DNA of 64,000 bases. Source: Antennarius striatus. Its lineage: Eukaryota > Chordata > Actinopteri > Lophiiformes > Antennariidae. The position numbers and the translations under genes were made by a program. Position 1 is the stretch's first letter. The number at the start of each line of letters is the position of its first letter. Of the stretch, positions 13,241 through 23,879 are shown one piece after another. The DNA is taken from contig NC_090777.1 in the NCBI RefSeq assembly GCF_040054535.1, positions 14,161,501-14,225,500 of the forward strand, read 5' to 3'. The notes under the pieces are model-generated. The model had not been told where the DNA came from. It saw nothing but the letters and a program-made list of their open reading frames with translations, and did no database searches.

Positions 13241-15581
13241 TCATTTTGCTTGGGTTTGAAAGTAGAGACGTTTACGGAGGGAGTTAAAGGAACCAGGAAT
13301 TTGCTTGTAGAGACCTTTTGCTGAATTTTGGGAGACTTCATGGTTAACCTTGAAATAGAAGAGACAATAATCACGTTTACATTAAGGATCTAAACTCTAA
13401 ATGCTCAAAGGCAATTATTAAACTCCAAGCTAATTTGGCTGATATGACAAGAAAAGCTCACAATCATCAGTATGGTGCTCAAGTCACAGGTATCAGCATT
13501 TTCCTTCAGAACACGATCAAGTGTCTCAACATACCAGGAACCAGACTGGGTGTCTCTCCACGAAACATAACCTGAAATCATGTGGTCAAAGCGGAATTAG
13601 GAAGACCAACACAATAGTCATATTTATACATGTGACACACCCTTACCTGGAAAGGTAGAATAGGACACCAGGATATCACACGGTGTGGGTAGCGTGACTC
13701 TGGCATCAGGTTCATCAGACATGCTGAGTGAGTCACTGCTGGATGACGTTGGAATAGCATCAGTCTCATCATCTGCTCCACCCATGGATGGTTCAAACTC
13801 ACCAGGAGACACCTCCACGCCTGTGTCTTTCTCATCTGAGGGGCAAAAATACTCTTCTCTGTGAAAGTAATTTAAGTCTATGCGACTTTTAAATGCTGTT
13901 GGTTTTAAACACACATTTTACATTGAATTATTAAACATTGTGGTCAGTATTACGTGCCTCCTCCACAGGCCTGGATGAAAAAAAGTTTTGGTTTGCCCTG
14001 TAACGATGGACAATGCCGGCCATTGAGGTAATTCGTAATGTGTTGGACTGGGACAGGCAGTCCATCTACACCATACACAGCACCAGGGAAGCGGCTGTGA
14101 CTCGCCTGTAAAAAAAAAACAAAAAAATGACAAAGGCTCATTGGGTTTTAGATGTCACCTGAAGTCCAGACAGAGGTTGTGACTGCATTTTTTTCTCTGC
14201 CACAGGGCAGAGAACATCCAATGCCATTTCAGCAGTTGACAGTATAATGATAATCAAGATACTACCAAGTGCAGGACATAGCTCACCTCAGTCCCATGAG
14301 ACAGCATGATGACCACACAGCAATCATACTGTGAATGGTCTGTCTTAGATAACACTGACAGCTCATGTTTGATTTGCTGTAATGCAAAGTTGACTTTCAG
14401 TTGTACAATCACAAGCTTTTAAAACTTAGTTTACATTTTTGGATATGAATAAATTATCCTTACTTTTTGTCTCAGGTTTGTCTTAACTTCCACAGTAAAG
14501 TTGAGAGCTTTGAATCTACTCTCCATCTTGTCACAGTCTATGTTTGACCCTCTGCGATTGTCCAGATTGCTCTGAGTTTCAAACTCCATGTTGTTTATGA
14601 TGAGGCAAAGTCCACATGGGTTGGCATCCATTTTATAACACTGAAACACACAGAAAAGAATGAGTAGATGTAAGGAAGCCATTGTTGTTTTTTTATATCG
14701 CATTTTGTCTTTTTATTGGTTCAAAACTGTATAAGAAATGACACTCACTGGAAAGTCACATGGATATTTGCTTTGAGTTCCCACTACAATGTCCTTCTTT
14801 TCAGGTGCTGTGATATAAGTGTAAAGTCATGTTAAGCATCAAAAAATTTACAAAACTTTTACCAATATGTAAATTAATAGTTTACTTTACATGGAGTGAG
14901 AGTAGGATTTAATCTATCTCCCAGAGAAACATGGTCATATTTTCTGTCTGTGTCCACACCTGCTGGCAGAGATGCTTCAAAGGCTGAAATCAATAACACA
15001 AATATGATAAATGACCGTATTGTGTTCTCTATTACAAGACCAGACCAAAAGGTTACAGATTATTGCAATCACAGTGTTTCTAAGCATAGTTGTCTGATCA
15101 GTTGTGTACATTATCACAAACTTACAAACATCGAGAGGATGGACAACAGGGCGACCAGCCTGAGTGGTTCTGACAGGCTGCAACTGAACGTCTGGACCTC
15201 CATTCCGTAGAAGACTTGCTAAACTCTGCTGACCTGTTTCCTGCAGGCATTCCAGAAATAATGGAAAGGCTCGACTCCCACGGGTCTCTAGGTCCATTGC
15301 TAACTGCCTGGCCTGGTCGCGTCTGTTTCCAGATCTCTGATCAGAAACAAGCGAATACGTAGATGTTGTGTCAGGATCAGACTACACTATTAACCTATAA
15401 CAGATAATCAACCTAAATCTCTATATCGGGACCCATGCAGCCGTCGTACCGTTATCGTCTCAATCATGTCTTGTGTGAATATTCCCTTTTCCAGAAGGCT
15501 ATCATAGAGAATTAATGGATCCAACTGTGTCACAAGATTGATCCTATTACGACGAAGAATATTCTTGTGTATTTCCTCCAT
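13241..15581 (-). CDS. casp9: Caspase-9, initiator caspase, complete
   Basis: Initiator cysteine protease of the mitochondrial (apoptosome) pathway; recruited through its CARD to Apaf-1 and cleaving effector caspases. Ten coding exons: 15581-15450, 15336-15126, 14983-14960, 14807-14749, 14640-14464, 14376-14287, 14105-13954, 13858-13647, 13571-13462, 13348-13241. Phases close to 1275 nt (424 aa; human enzyme 416). CARD about 1-92 ([20 protein letters not shown]). Large subunit begins near CGLCLIINN; catalytic His 228 in SHG and Cys 278 in FFIQACGG. An acidic/serine linker of about 55 residues holds DEPD (330-333). The small subunit has [31 protein letters not shown] and GIYKQ-like [11 protein letters not shown]. 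No frameshift. The ATG at 15581-15579 starts the CARD directly. Neighbour DNAJC16 is divergent, as in human 1p36. Confidence 0.96.
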
Positions 15582-16343
15582 TTAACACAGACGGCTTCTT
15601 GTGAAGTCGAGACGAAGAAAACAAGCTCCAAGTATAATAATTGATAGTTATAACACATACATTTGTTACAAGTAAATAGGTAATATTTTGAAATTACTCC
15701 ACTGTGAAGGGCGAATGGCTATTTATTTGATCCCTATACAAATACTACAAGTTTAATTTCGGTTTCGCTTATCTCTGCGCTGTTGCATAAAACATTTCCT
15801 TGTTTACACATCCTTGCTTGTGATTGGTGCATCAGGACAGGGTGCGTTTGATTCTAAAAGCTACAGCGCGGCGCTGCCGCCCGGTTAACCTAACCCACTT
15901 CGATACGTTCATCCGGAACATCGCTACGCGCAGGACAATAATCGAACACACACAAAAGAATCATCGGGCGTCACCAATTCCTGGCCTCCTCCCCTCTGTT
16001 GCTTAGCAGTTTGACAGCTCGTCCAGCATGGAGGGAGTACGAGATGCCACTTCAGACATCCTTTTTTATGTGTTATATTTATATTACATTACATTACATT
16101 ATTAGAAGAAAATAACCTTCACTGAATATGCGGTGCAATACCAGCTGACTGCGCCAATTTGAGGTGACGAGTCGTGTTTAGAGATCCGAGAGCTACTGCA
16201 GCAGTGCAACCAACCAAATTTACTATCTTACATTATGTTACTGCAGGATCTGATAATATACACGGTTTACGTGTAATCTTTGCATCATTTCAAGTGTGAG
16301 TTTTCTCAGATTTAATCTTCTTAAAATGTTATAGGTTGTTGCA
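15582..16343. promoter_or_regulatory. Shared head-to-head promoter region of CASP9 and DNAJC16
   Basis: Separates the two start codons. The part near 15860-15960 is richer in GC and CpG (AGCGCGGCGCTGCCGCCCGG, CTACGCGCAGG) than its surroundings. A CCAAT-type GATTGG lies near 15820. No TATA box is evident for either gene. The DNAJC16 start is preceded by an acceptor-like TTATAG (16329-16334), so a non-coding first exon probably lies in this region. Confidence 0.55.
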
Positions 16344-19300
16344 ATGACAGGATCAAAGATGCCTGTATTATTAGCTGCAGCGGCGTTCCTCTCAGCAGTG
16401 ATGCTAACAGGAGTAAGCCATGGGTCTGAGATGGACCTGTACAAAATCTTAGGGGTAACTAGAAGTGCAAGCCAGGCTGAGATAAAGAAGGTCTACAAGC
16501 GTCTCGCAAAGGAATGGTAAATATATTCATATGACTTTGATCTATTGTTAGTCAACCTCAGTTTGTAATTCTAAGGAGCATCCTCTGTTCAAGGCATCCT
16601 GACAAGAACAAAAGTCCAGGTGCTGAGGACATGTTTATCAAGATTACCAAATCTTATGAGGTTAGTGGGGTTTTTTTGTGTGTGTGAATTCCTCAACATG
16701 TTTTGCAGCACAACCTTTAAACAGCTATATTACTTTTAAACTGCTATATTAATATTCATTCTGCCACAAATGTAGATCCTATCCAGTGAAAACAAACGTA
16801 CCAATTATGATCGTTATGGGCAGACAGATGACAGCCAGCCATACAGCAGTGGACGCTACAGTCATCGCCATGACAGCTTTTACTTTGACGAGTCCTTTTT
16901 CAGCTTTCACTTCGACAGCAAGAACCACAGGGACTTTGCAGACAGGAAGTACATATTGCACTTTAACCAGTACGTCAGTGATGTGGTACCTGACAGCTAC
17001 AAGAGGCCATACCTGATCAAGATCACCTCTGACTGGTGCTTCAGCTGTATCCATATTGAGCCTGTCTGGAAGGAGGTGGTGCAGGAAATGGAGACACTAG
17101 GTTTGAAATAAAATAATGAATCATTTACAAATTACCTAGCTATTCTGTCGTTTATTAAATGTATACAAAGAGTTGAAAAGGTTGCTATGCAAATGTTTGT
17201 GGATATCCTGACTTTGCAGGAATTGGAATAGGTGTGGTGGATGTTGGCTATGAGAGACGTTTAGCCAATCACCTGGGTGCCCATCGAACACCATCAATAC
17301 TCGGAGTAATTAATGGAAAAGTGACTTTTTTCCATTATGCTGTAGCAAAGGAGCACCTGAAGCAATTTATAGAAGACCTTCTTCCCCAGAGACTTGTGGA
17401 GCGGGTACATTTTTACTTGTCTCTTGATAAATGCTACAAATTGACTTAAGGAAAAGCTAAAGCCAAATGTAGCATTGGTTGCAAAATGTATAGAGCATCT
17501 ATAGAATAGGGATTTATTTCAAAAAGATTGAATCATTGAGCATGTTTTCTATTTCAGGTCACCGACAAGAATGGCTTCGAGTTCTTGAACAGCTGGCATG
17601 AACTCAACAAGCCAAATGTACTTCTGTTTGACCAAGTGCCTGTAGTACCTCTTCTTTACAAAGTAGGCTTTTGCGTTAATTTTTTTTAATGTAAAGTGTA
17701 CCTGAGGTGCCACTGACATCAGTTGCATCACCATAAAAATAATTTTGATATGTTATGTCTGCATCTTCATAGCTCACAGCTTTTGCTTATAAAGACTACT
17801 TGCAGTTTGGCTATGTGGATCAAGGTCTTTCAGAGACCTCCAGTCTGCAAAAACAGTTTAACATCAACACTTATGCTCCGACCATGCTGGTTTTCAAAGA
17901 GAATATTGACAAGCCTGCTGATATTATACAGGTAAATTAGAGCAGCAGTAAGTTTGTGTAAAAAAGTAGTTCAGCTTGCACTTGTGTTTGCTTCACTCAT
18001 TCTATAATTCTATGTGGGGTTTTTTTTTTCAGACCAAAGGATTGAAAAAGCTAATCATTGATGAGTTCATGTCAAACAATAAATGTCTGCTTGTGCCACG
18101 GCTGGTAAACCAGAAGTTCTTTGACGAACTCTGTCCCGTCAAACAGTTTCATAGGCGCAGAAAGTAAGATGATCTCTCAGTTTATTGTCTGTTTGTGGAT
18201 TGTTAGTTAATAAACTTGCTGTAGTGAATTTGTGACTCTTTCCTCAGATACTGCGTCCTGCTGATCACAGGTGATGAAGAGTCCTTTTCTTTTGGGAAAC
18301 ATGAGTTTTTCTCATTTGCATCTACCAATTCTAAAGATGTTATACGGTTTGCCTATGTGTACCAACGGTTACAGCAACCTCTCTGTGATATTTTCATGCG
18401 GTACAAAGACAATGCACTGCCACCTACACAGGTATGCTCATGTCCAACTCAAGAGCTACAAATTATTATCTCTGTCTGTGAGAGTCTTTACTGCTATAGA
18501 CCAGGGGTGTCAAACTCATTTTCACCAAGGGCCACATCAGCATAACGGCTGTAATCAAAGGGCCATATGTTATTTATAAATGTAACTAAATGTAACGTGT
18601 AACTACTCCTTAATGTCAAATAACTCTGATTTTCACTCTGACCTTTCATACTCTCGCGGGCCACGTAAAATGATGTGGAGGGCCACATTTGGCCTTGAGT
18701 TTGACACATTTGCTATAGACTATAGATTTGTTTTAACAATTATTGAAGTAATGTTGTGGTAACAGATGTGAGATCATTTCATGATTTTCATAGGTCATTC
18801 CTTAATTACAGCTTGATAACAAGAAGTATATCATATGTCTCAGCAAATGGTCTGATTACTTTAACAAGAAATCAAGTTCTGTTGAAAACGAAAAATTCAA
18901 GACTGATTTAATTGTGTAATTTTACTCAGGTAGTGATGCTTGAGAGGCGTAATGCTGGAGGCAAGGTCTTGTTCAAGCCTGTGACTGCCTGGAATGGCAG
19001 TGATGAGAACAAGCAGCATCTTCTGGAGGAACTTGAGCATCTTCAGAGGGACCCATCTATCTTAATTTATGATGCTGTGCTGCCTGACCTCAACAACGAG
19101 TTTGCCTCAGTATGTTCCCTCGGAGAAAATAATAGTATGACTAAACAATAACAGTGTTCTTCCATCTAAGTGCTCTTTCTTCAATATCAGTCACACATAG
19201 CATTCAATGTATAAATGTTCTACAGGTGTTTGTAATTCGATGGATCTATGCAACTTATGATTACCTCTCTGACATCACTGATGATATACTGCATAACAAC

Positions 19301-20634
19301 TGGTAGGTAGGCAGTCAACTAACTGTGCAGTTTTAATTCATTAATCTGTTCCATATACAGTACTTGAAAGGGTTCATATTAAGAATTGGAACTACATCAT
19401 AGACGTATAATAACACATGCAAGCATTGTCTTGTGATTATTCACAGGCGTGAGATGATGCCTCTTCTGTCCCTTATCTTCTCTGCCTTGTTTATCTTGTT
19501 TGGAACTGTGGTCATTCAAGCCTTTAGGTTGGTTGTTTTATTATACTTCTTTTCACTACTAATACCTATAACTGTGGGAATATCAGATTTTCCTGGAGTA
19601 ATGTAAAATACAGTAATAAGACCTCTGATCCTGACGAGAAAACAGAAAAAGTTTTACTACTGTTGAATTATTCTATGCCTGCATAACTGCTTTAGGGGAA
19701 AAATTGATTTTGTTTTTTGTTTTTCAGTGACTCAAGTGATGACAACCAGAGTAAACTAAGGGCAAAAGACTTTACAAAAGCTGAAAATGGGTCAGCTGGA
19801 ATTGGAATTACTTCCAGGAAAGAGTACTTGAATATTTAATATAACTGGATGAGTGCAGACTTTATTGTGTTTTATAATATTGTTTATATTTATTCTTTAA
19901 CTTATAGTCGGCTACCCAAGAATAATTTTGTGGAGGTCACTGAACTGACGGATATCACTTATACAAGCAACCTGGTGAAGCTGAGACCAGGACACATGAA
20001 CATTGTGCTGGTTCTTACTGATGCCTCCAAGAACATCCTTCTCAGCAAGTTCGCTAAAGAGGTTTATTCCTTCACAGGGTAAGCTCTTTAATAACATTTG
20101 CACGTTTTTGTGGACCATTCAAGTTTGTCATTACAGTTATTCCTTCAACACTCTTCCAGGAGTCTGACATTGCATTACTCCTTCTTGAATATTGATAAAC
20201 ACAGCGAGTGGATGAACACACTGCTGGGACACGTCCAGGATGCCATACAGACTGATGCAAATGAGGGTAGTGGGGGAAATGACAAGACTGACTACACTGG
20301 CTATGTGCTGGCACTGAATGGCCATAAGAAATACCTTTGTCTGTTCAAGCCTGTCTACACTGGGGAGGATCTCAATATCAAATCATTTGAGGACAAAGGT
20401 GGCCCAACTGGCGGGAGGTTGAGGTCCACCTCCCATGATGACTACCTTCTGTGGAAATCCAGCCGAACCCGCAACATATCCACACTACAGATGCACCATA
20501 AACTGGACCGACTGGGGTTGTGGATGGAAAGGCTGATTGAAGGCACTTTGCCTCGTTGCTACATCCCTGCCTGGCCAGGACTAGATAAAATCACACCTAG
20601 TAAAAAGATGGAGGTGTATCAACGAAGGACTTAA
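16344..20634 (+). CDS. dnajc16: DNAJC16, ER-type J-domain/thioredoxin-like membrane protein, complete
   Basis: J-domain co-chaperone with thioredoxin-like folds and one membrane span; placed in the ER by family knowledge. Fourteen coding exons: 16344-16516, 16594-16660, 16776-17100, 17220-17404, 17558-17662, 17773-17931, 18033-18163, 18248-18431, 18930-19109, 19226-19302, 19447-19527, 19728-19823, 19908-20078, 20160-20634. Phases close to 2409 nt (802 aa; human 782). Signal peptide 1-27. J domain about 30-95 with HPD at 59-61, split by intron 1. Thioredoxin-like domain with CFSC at 168-171 in place of a classic CGHC; a second such region may follow (LLFDQVPVVPLLYK). The membrane span is about 534-553 (LLSLIFSALFILFGTVVI), leaving a long C-terminal tail. 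The start is the first in-frame ATG before the signal peptide. A hAT MITE sits in the intron after exon 8. Confidence 0.96.
18502..18712. mobile_element. hAT-family MITE in DNAJC16 intron with perfect 8-bp target duplication
   Basis: Starts CAGGGGTGTCAAACTCATTT and ends GAGTTTGACACATTTG, giving inverted ends. The 8-bp duplication CTATAGAC lies exactly at 18494-18501 and 18713-18720. GGGCCACAT motifs inside are typical of this widespread vertebrate hAT MITE. It has no coding capacity. Confidence 0.88.
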
Positions 20635-21087
20635 TATTATCCATTGTCATACTGTCTTTGTGTTTGGCCACTTGTATTGCACTAGAAATAAAATATAATG
20701 TTGGGTCAGTATTACAAAATTTACTTCACTACAACTACTGAGATACAGCATACTACTCTTAGAACCATTGCATGCTGTTTTATTTACATGTGAGTCTGTC
20801 CAATAATACTGTAGAGATTTGTTCAAGCAAACACACTTTGCCTGTATATTGTACTTTTTCCACCATCATCAAAGGAGACAGAACAACTGGGTTCTTCTCT
20901 GTTGTTGATACTGTCAAGAGGGGTGCATGTTCCTAATAGAAAATTACATTTTCATACATCTCAGCCCATTTGGCTTTCCTTATTCATGATTTCTTGAGTG
21001 CTGGCTCGTTTGTGGAATAAAGTGTACTTGTGTAATAATACTGCCTTTTTTTAATAGCCCTAAGAAGGGTTTCTCTATGTTTGCACT
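20635..21087. other. DNAJC16 3' UTR and downstream DNA
   Basis: AATAAA at 20687-20692, about 50 bases after the stop, is the likely poly(A) signal; a second AATAAA lies near 21017. Nothing else recognised. Confidence 0.55.
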
Positions 21088-21365
21088 GATGAATCATTCA
21101 TTCATTCATTCATTCATTCATTCATTCATTCATTCATTCATTCATTCATTCATTCATTCATTTTCTGCCGCTTTTATCCGCTGTAGTGGGTCACGGGGAG
21201 CTGGAGCCTAGCCCAGCTGGCATAGGGTGTGAGGCAGGGGACCAATCCGGGCACGACGCCAGTGCACCACAAAGCCACACACAAAGACAGACAAGCATGC
21301 ACACACACACTCACTCCTAAGGGCAATTTTTGGGACCGGCCAATCAACCTGAAGTGCATGAATCA
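21088..21365 (-). repeat. DANA-like SINE with (TTCA)n tail
   Basis: A (TTCA) array (21088-21161) is followed by TTTTCTGCCGCTTTTATCCG, GGTCACGGGGAGCTGGAGCC, GTGAGGCAGGGGACC and GGCACGACGCCAGTGCACC, the reversed consensus of this family. The 5' (tRNA-like) end is missing after CTGAAGTGCATG. Confidence 0.75.
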
Positions 21366-21944
21366 GTTATACTGTATATAAGTAAATGATGGAAATTTTT
21401 TGACTTGTACCTTAAATTCTACTTCAGTATAAGCAAGAATTTTTTTACACTATTCAACAACCTCTTGTAGACAGTAGCTACATGTAACAAACACGCTGTT
21501 CACTTCAGGAAATACTTTGGCCACGGTTGTGTGGGACATTCTCGTTTTTGTATTTGGAATCATGTAGACATCAAGGTATAAATAAAGTTGTGTGCTTCCT
21601 TGATCTATTAACCTGTTTCATCAGCATCATCGATTTTTTGCTGTAATTTTGAAGGCACTCTGTAAATGCTGTATATTATCATGTTATCCATCTGATCTGT
21701 ATTTTAAATATTGTGTATGATTTATGGTGTATGATTTATATGGATTTATAAAAATGCTATATTTGTGACATTTTCATTATGGTGTTCTTTATGAGGGTAC
21801 ACATTAAATCTTGATTGATTTGTCAAAAATAGTAAGAGTAAAGCATCTGTCAGTTTACCTGTGGTGGCATGTTCCAATTTTGTGCTGTGAATGTTGTTAA
21901 CATTGTCATCAGAATGTTTCTTTGTTGTAAACAAATATATCTTC
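21366..21944. other. Intergenic, nothing recognised
   Basis: No convincing coding frame or repeat boundary seen. Confidence 0.4.
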
Positions 21945-22085
21945 AATTTCACACTCTGGGGTCCTGTTGAAATGGAAATGAACACTGCGTTGAGATTAAC
22001 TTGAGTGTTATAGATCCATTATGTACTGTCTTCTTCAAGATGTTCACTGTAACTGAAATATTCAAAAATTTCTTGAGCCCTTAAA
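21945..22085 (+). pseudogene. Fragment of a C-type lectin gene (exon 5 plus intron start)
   Basis: CAATTTCACACTCTGGGGTCC, then a shortened segment, then GAACACTGCGTTGAGATTAA and CTTGAG followed by GTGTTATAGATCCATTATGT. This parallels exon 5 and intron 5 of the lectin gene at 59368-61784 (positions about 61470-61610), with an internal deletion removing the EPN region and a damaged donor. No other lectin exons are near. A relic only. Confidence 0.65.
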
Positions 22086-22340
22086 CAGGAAGAAACTGGA
22101 TTCTTTTTGTTTGAATGCATTTGATCTGAGGAAGAATCTTTTAATGACTTTTTTTAGATAAAAAAAGAAAAGTAGCTTGCTCACATGATTTTTTTTTTAC
22201 ATTTATTTATTAGGCCAAGAAAAGTAAAATCTGGCTGTGGCTATAAGATATCATTCTTGTGTGCCAAAAGACACTATAGATAAACTCACCTCAGTGTTTT
22301 CAACAAGAAGATTTACTGACAGATGATTCCACTTTAGCAA
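22086..22340. other. Intergenic, nothing recognised
   Basis: AT-rich DNA without recognisable features. Confidence 0.35.
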
Positions 22341-22343
22341 TCA

Positions 22344-22702
22344 TTCAAGAGCAGGGGTCTCCAAACTTTTTCCTGTAAGGGTCACATAAGTCTTCCCTTC
22401 TCTGATGGGGGGCAGGGATCAGTTTGTAACAGAAATTGCAGGGGTGCCTAAATGTAAACATTTATTGCTTTCCAGAAAGGCACACATTTCCAAATATCAA
22501 TAACCCTTTCTGGGTTCTAACAGAAAAAAGTCCGGAAATAAGTATTAATGAAATAAAGAACACTCAATGAAATAGATAATAACCAAATAAACCTCTCTGG
22601 GATCTTCACAAAAAGTCTCAAACACTGATGCTGGTGTTCATCTGTCAGTCTTGATCTCATCAGAGTTTTCAGGAGTTTCATGTATGAAAAGGTTTGCAGA
22701 TA
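22344..22702 (-). mobile_element. hAT element 3' remnant, broken by Tc1 insertion
   Basis: Its terminus CAGGGGTCTCCAAACTTTTT begins at 22344. On the minus strand a frame near 22600-22690 reads SRLTDEHQHQCLRL, matching the C-terminal end of ZBED/hAT transposases. The rest is missing where the Tc1 terminus starts at about 22702. Confidence 0.6.
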
Positions 22703-23878
22703 TACACACGTGGACAAAATTGTTGGGACCCCTCTGTTAATGAAAGAAAAACCGATGGTCACCAAAATCACTTGAAAATTACCAAAGTAACAGTAAATTT
22801 ATTGAAAATAAAACAATCAAACCCAGACATTATTTTGGAATTGTCGTTCAACAGAATTATTTAAAAAAAACAACAACTAATGAAACAGGCCTGGACAAAA
22901 ATGATGGTACCCATAACTTAATATTTTGTTGCACAATGATTTCTGTAGCTGTCAATGAGACCTCTCCACCTCTCAACAGGTATTTTGGCCCCCTCCTCGT
23001 GAGCATACTCCTCCAGTTGTCTCAGGTGTGAAGGGTGTCATCTCCAGATGGCATGTTTCAGCTCTTTACACAGATGTTCAGGCCACTTGAGAATAGTCCA
23101 ATGCTTGTCTCTAAGCCATTCTTGGGTGTTTCTGGATGTGTGTTTGGGGTCATTATCCTGTTGGAAGACCCATGAATGCCTTGATAGCCTTGAGATTTCA
23201 TTGTACCTTGCACAGATTTAAGACACCCTGTGTTAGATGCAGCAAAGCAGCCTCAGAACATAATCGAACATCCTCCATGTTTCACAGTAGGGACAGTGTT
23301 CTTTTCTTCATATGCATGCTTTTTCTGTCTGCGAATATAGAGTTGATGTGCCTTACCAAAAAGCTCCAGATTTTTCTCGTCTGTCCAAAGTAGATTCTCC
23401 CAGAAGCATTGTGGTTTGTCAACATGCATTTTCACAAATTCCAATGTCGCTTTTTTATGATTTGCTTTCAACAGTGGTGTCCTGCTTGGTTGTCTCCCAT
23501 TGAGTCCACTTTGGCTCAAACAATGACAAATAGTGCGATCTGACACTGATGTATCTTAGCCTTGCAATTCATCTTTAATCTCTTTAGAAGTTGTTCTGAG
23601 CTCTTTGGATACCTTTCGAACTATCCGTCTCTTCAATTTATTGTCAATTTTCCTCTTACGGCCACATCCAGGAAGCGTGGCTACAGTCCCGTGGATCTTA
23701 AACCTTTGAATAATATGTGCCCCTGTTGTCACATGGACATCAAGTTGCTTAGAGATTGTCTTACAGCCTTTACCTTTAACATGCTTGTCTATAATTTTCT
23801 TTCTCTGATGTTCCGAGTCTTTCAGAACATAAGAGTTCTTTAACTCGGCCAACTCCCGTTGACAGCACTTCCGGCTCT
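22702..23878 (-). mobile_element. Tc1/mariner element with decayed transposase
   Basis: The end TACACACGTGGACAAAATTG is at 22702. Minus-strand frames hold the helix-turn-helix part (LKDSEHQRKKIIDKHVKGKG, GCKTISKQLDVHVTTGAHII; 23556-23860) and a catalytic part (FWENLLWTDEKNLELFG; 23253-23546). A stop and at least one frame change separate them, and the C-terminal third has further breaks. The opposite terminus is absent; the sequence runs straight into LINE 5' DNA at about 23880. Confidence 0.8.
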
Positions 23879-23879
23879 C

